DNA from: Xylanimonas ulmi
GTDB taxonomy: Bacteria; Actinomycetota; Actinomycetes; Actinomycetales; Cellulomonadaceae
Length of the DNA: 64,000 bases
NCBI RefSeq assembly: GCF_004216535.1
Contig: NZ_SGWX01000001.1
Coordinates: 3,534,001 to 3,598,000 of the forward strand
Direction of reading: 5' to 3'
The position numbers were made by a program, and so were the translations under genes. The notes below the pieces were generated by a model. That model was not told where the DNA came from, made no database searches, and saw only the letters and a list, made by a program, of their open reading frames with translations. This document shows positions 63,098-64,000 of this stretch, piece by piece (position 1 is the stretch's first letter; the number at the start of each line of letters is the position of its first letter).

Positions 63098-63130
63098 CGC
63101 CGTCGCTCACAGAGAGGCACGGTCACCACC

Positions 63131-64000
63131 ATGTCGAACCCTGTCGCAGGCGCGTCCGCGGCGATCCCTCAGAAGCGCTGGGTCTATGTCATCCCGGTCG
63201 CCGCGATCATGTACATGCTCGCCTACCTCGACCGCAACAACGTCGCCGTCATCCTGCCGTTCATCGACCAGGACGGCGGGATGACCCTCTCGGTGGCCGA
63301 CAAGGGCCTGGTCACCGGCATCTTCTTCGTCGGCTACATGGTCCTGCAGATCCCGGGGGCCGTGCTCGCGCAGAAGTGGAGCGCGAAGAAGACCGTCCTG
63401 ATCCTCATGATCCTGTGGGGCCTGGCGGCGATCTCCTGCGGCCTGGTCAACACCCGGGGCCAGTTCCTCGTCGCGCGGTTCTTCCTCGGCGTGTTCGAGG
63501 GCGGCGTGTGGCCGGCGGTCCTGGTGCTGCTCGCAAGCTGGTTCCCGCTCAAGGAGCGGGCGCGGGCCAACGCCCTGTGGATGGCCTGCCTGCCGATCTC
63601 GTCGGTCATCATGGCCCCGCTGTCGGGCATCCTGCTCGACTTCTTCTCCTGGCGCGCCGTGCTCATGATCGAGGGCGTGCCCCCGCTCGTCTGGGCCGTG
63701 GTGTGGTGGTTCGCGATGTCCGACAACCCGGCGCAGGCGCGTTGGGTCTCGGCCGCCGAGCGCGCGCACGTCGAGTCCGCGCTGGCCGAGGACGAGGCCG
63801 CCAAGCCCTACGTCAACCCGAAGGGCGGCTACCGCCGTGCCCTGAGGAACTCGCGCGTCTGGCTGCTCATTCTCATCTACTTCTGCTGGATGAGCGGCTT
63901 CTACGGGTTCAGCCTGTGGCTGCCGACCGTGCTCAAGGAGCTCACCGGAGGGTCGCCGACGCTCGTCGGATGGCTGACGGCGATCCCGTTCGGGCTGGCG
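63131..64000 (+). CDS. MFS transporter, anion:cation symporter family (partial)
   Basis: The first 290 residues of a major facilitator; the gene runs off the window. VIPVAAIMYMLAYLDRNNVAVILPFI is the helix-1 signature of the ACS family (D-galactonate and phthalate permeases). GIFFVGYMVLQIPGAVLAQKWSAKKT is motif A, and ARFFLGVFEGGVWPAVLVLLASWFP is typical. It is the third gene of the operon after dtnK and pdxA2, so it most likely imports the four-carbon sugar acid. Confidence 0.9.
   Translation, partial: MSNPVAGASAAIPQKRWVYVIPVAAIMYMLAYLDRNNVAVILPFIDQDGGMTLSVADKGLVTGIFFVGYMVLQIPGAVLAQKWSAKKTVLILMILWGLAAISCGLVNTRGQFLVARFFLGVFEGGVWPAVLVLLASWFPLKERARANALWMACLPISSVIMAPLSGILLDFFSWRAVLMIEGVPPLVWAVVWWFAMSDNPAQARWVSAAERAHVESALAEDEAAKPYVNPKGGYRRALRNSRVWLLILIYFCWMSGFYGFSLWLPTVLKELTGGSPTLVGWLTAIPFGLA

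Overview
The window is chromosomal DNA of a very GC-rich actinobacterium. A mycothiol synthase, GTG and TTG starts, 4-bp ATGA/GTGA gene overlaps, a DUF4244-type Flp pilin and a K+-independent H+-pyrophosphatase all point that way. A member of the Micrococcales (Cellulomonas or Promicromonospora relatives) is most likely. That placement is inference from gene content and style; no rRNA is present. The order acs, HAD phosphatase, Ssd/CpaF/Tad genes, MrfA-like helicase, topA and holB resembles the M. tuberculosis Rv3667-Rv3644c region, recalled from knowledge and not searched.

Layout. 1-5455: phosphate block (DUF47 end, pit, mutT1, ppk1, mshD). 5681-9052: a large LPXTG surface protein. 9141-13464: acsA, an old-yellow-enzyme homologue and a HAD-IB phosphatase. 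13777-18745: Tad/Flp pilus operon. 18434-25162: CitE-like lyase, helicase, alpha/beta hydrolase, SRPBCC protein and M18 aminopeptidase. 25171-27062: sigma factor with a membrane partner. 27322-36102: hppA, VOC and DinB proteins, a tandem pair of related secreted proteins, a methyltransferase and a PAP2 phosphatase. 36301-44446: topA, a MacB/FtsX-type ABC exporter and a second sigma/membrane-partner pair. 44551-50259: NAD operon (NrtR-like regulator, nadA, nadB, nadC, cysteine desulfurase). 50394-55726: Gfo/Idh oxidoreductase, PPOX protein, tmk, holB, a Tap-like lipoprotein hydrolase and tRNA-Thr(CGT). 55794-59660: small membrane protein, lipoprotein, MFS/TetR pair and possible mobile-element relics. 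59781-64000: DeoR regulator with a D-threonate-type kinase, PdxA2 and an MFS importer, which is cut by the window edge.

Beyond the genes, three non-coding themes stand out. (1) A 19-bp dispersed repeat, GGTTGAGCCTGTCGAAACC and variants, occurs in six clusters. Five clusters sit in frame inside genes and encode linkers or tails reading VEPVET or VSTGST. (2) Two intergenic nested hairpins lie between convergent genes. They share their architecture and a near-identical 8-nt loop (CCCCGGGC, CCCCGAGC) although their stems are unrelated. (3) Three short tandem duplications sit at gene junctions or starts in the tad operon. CRP/GlxR-like palindromes (GTGA-N6-TCAC) precede acsA and, in tandem, hppA.
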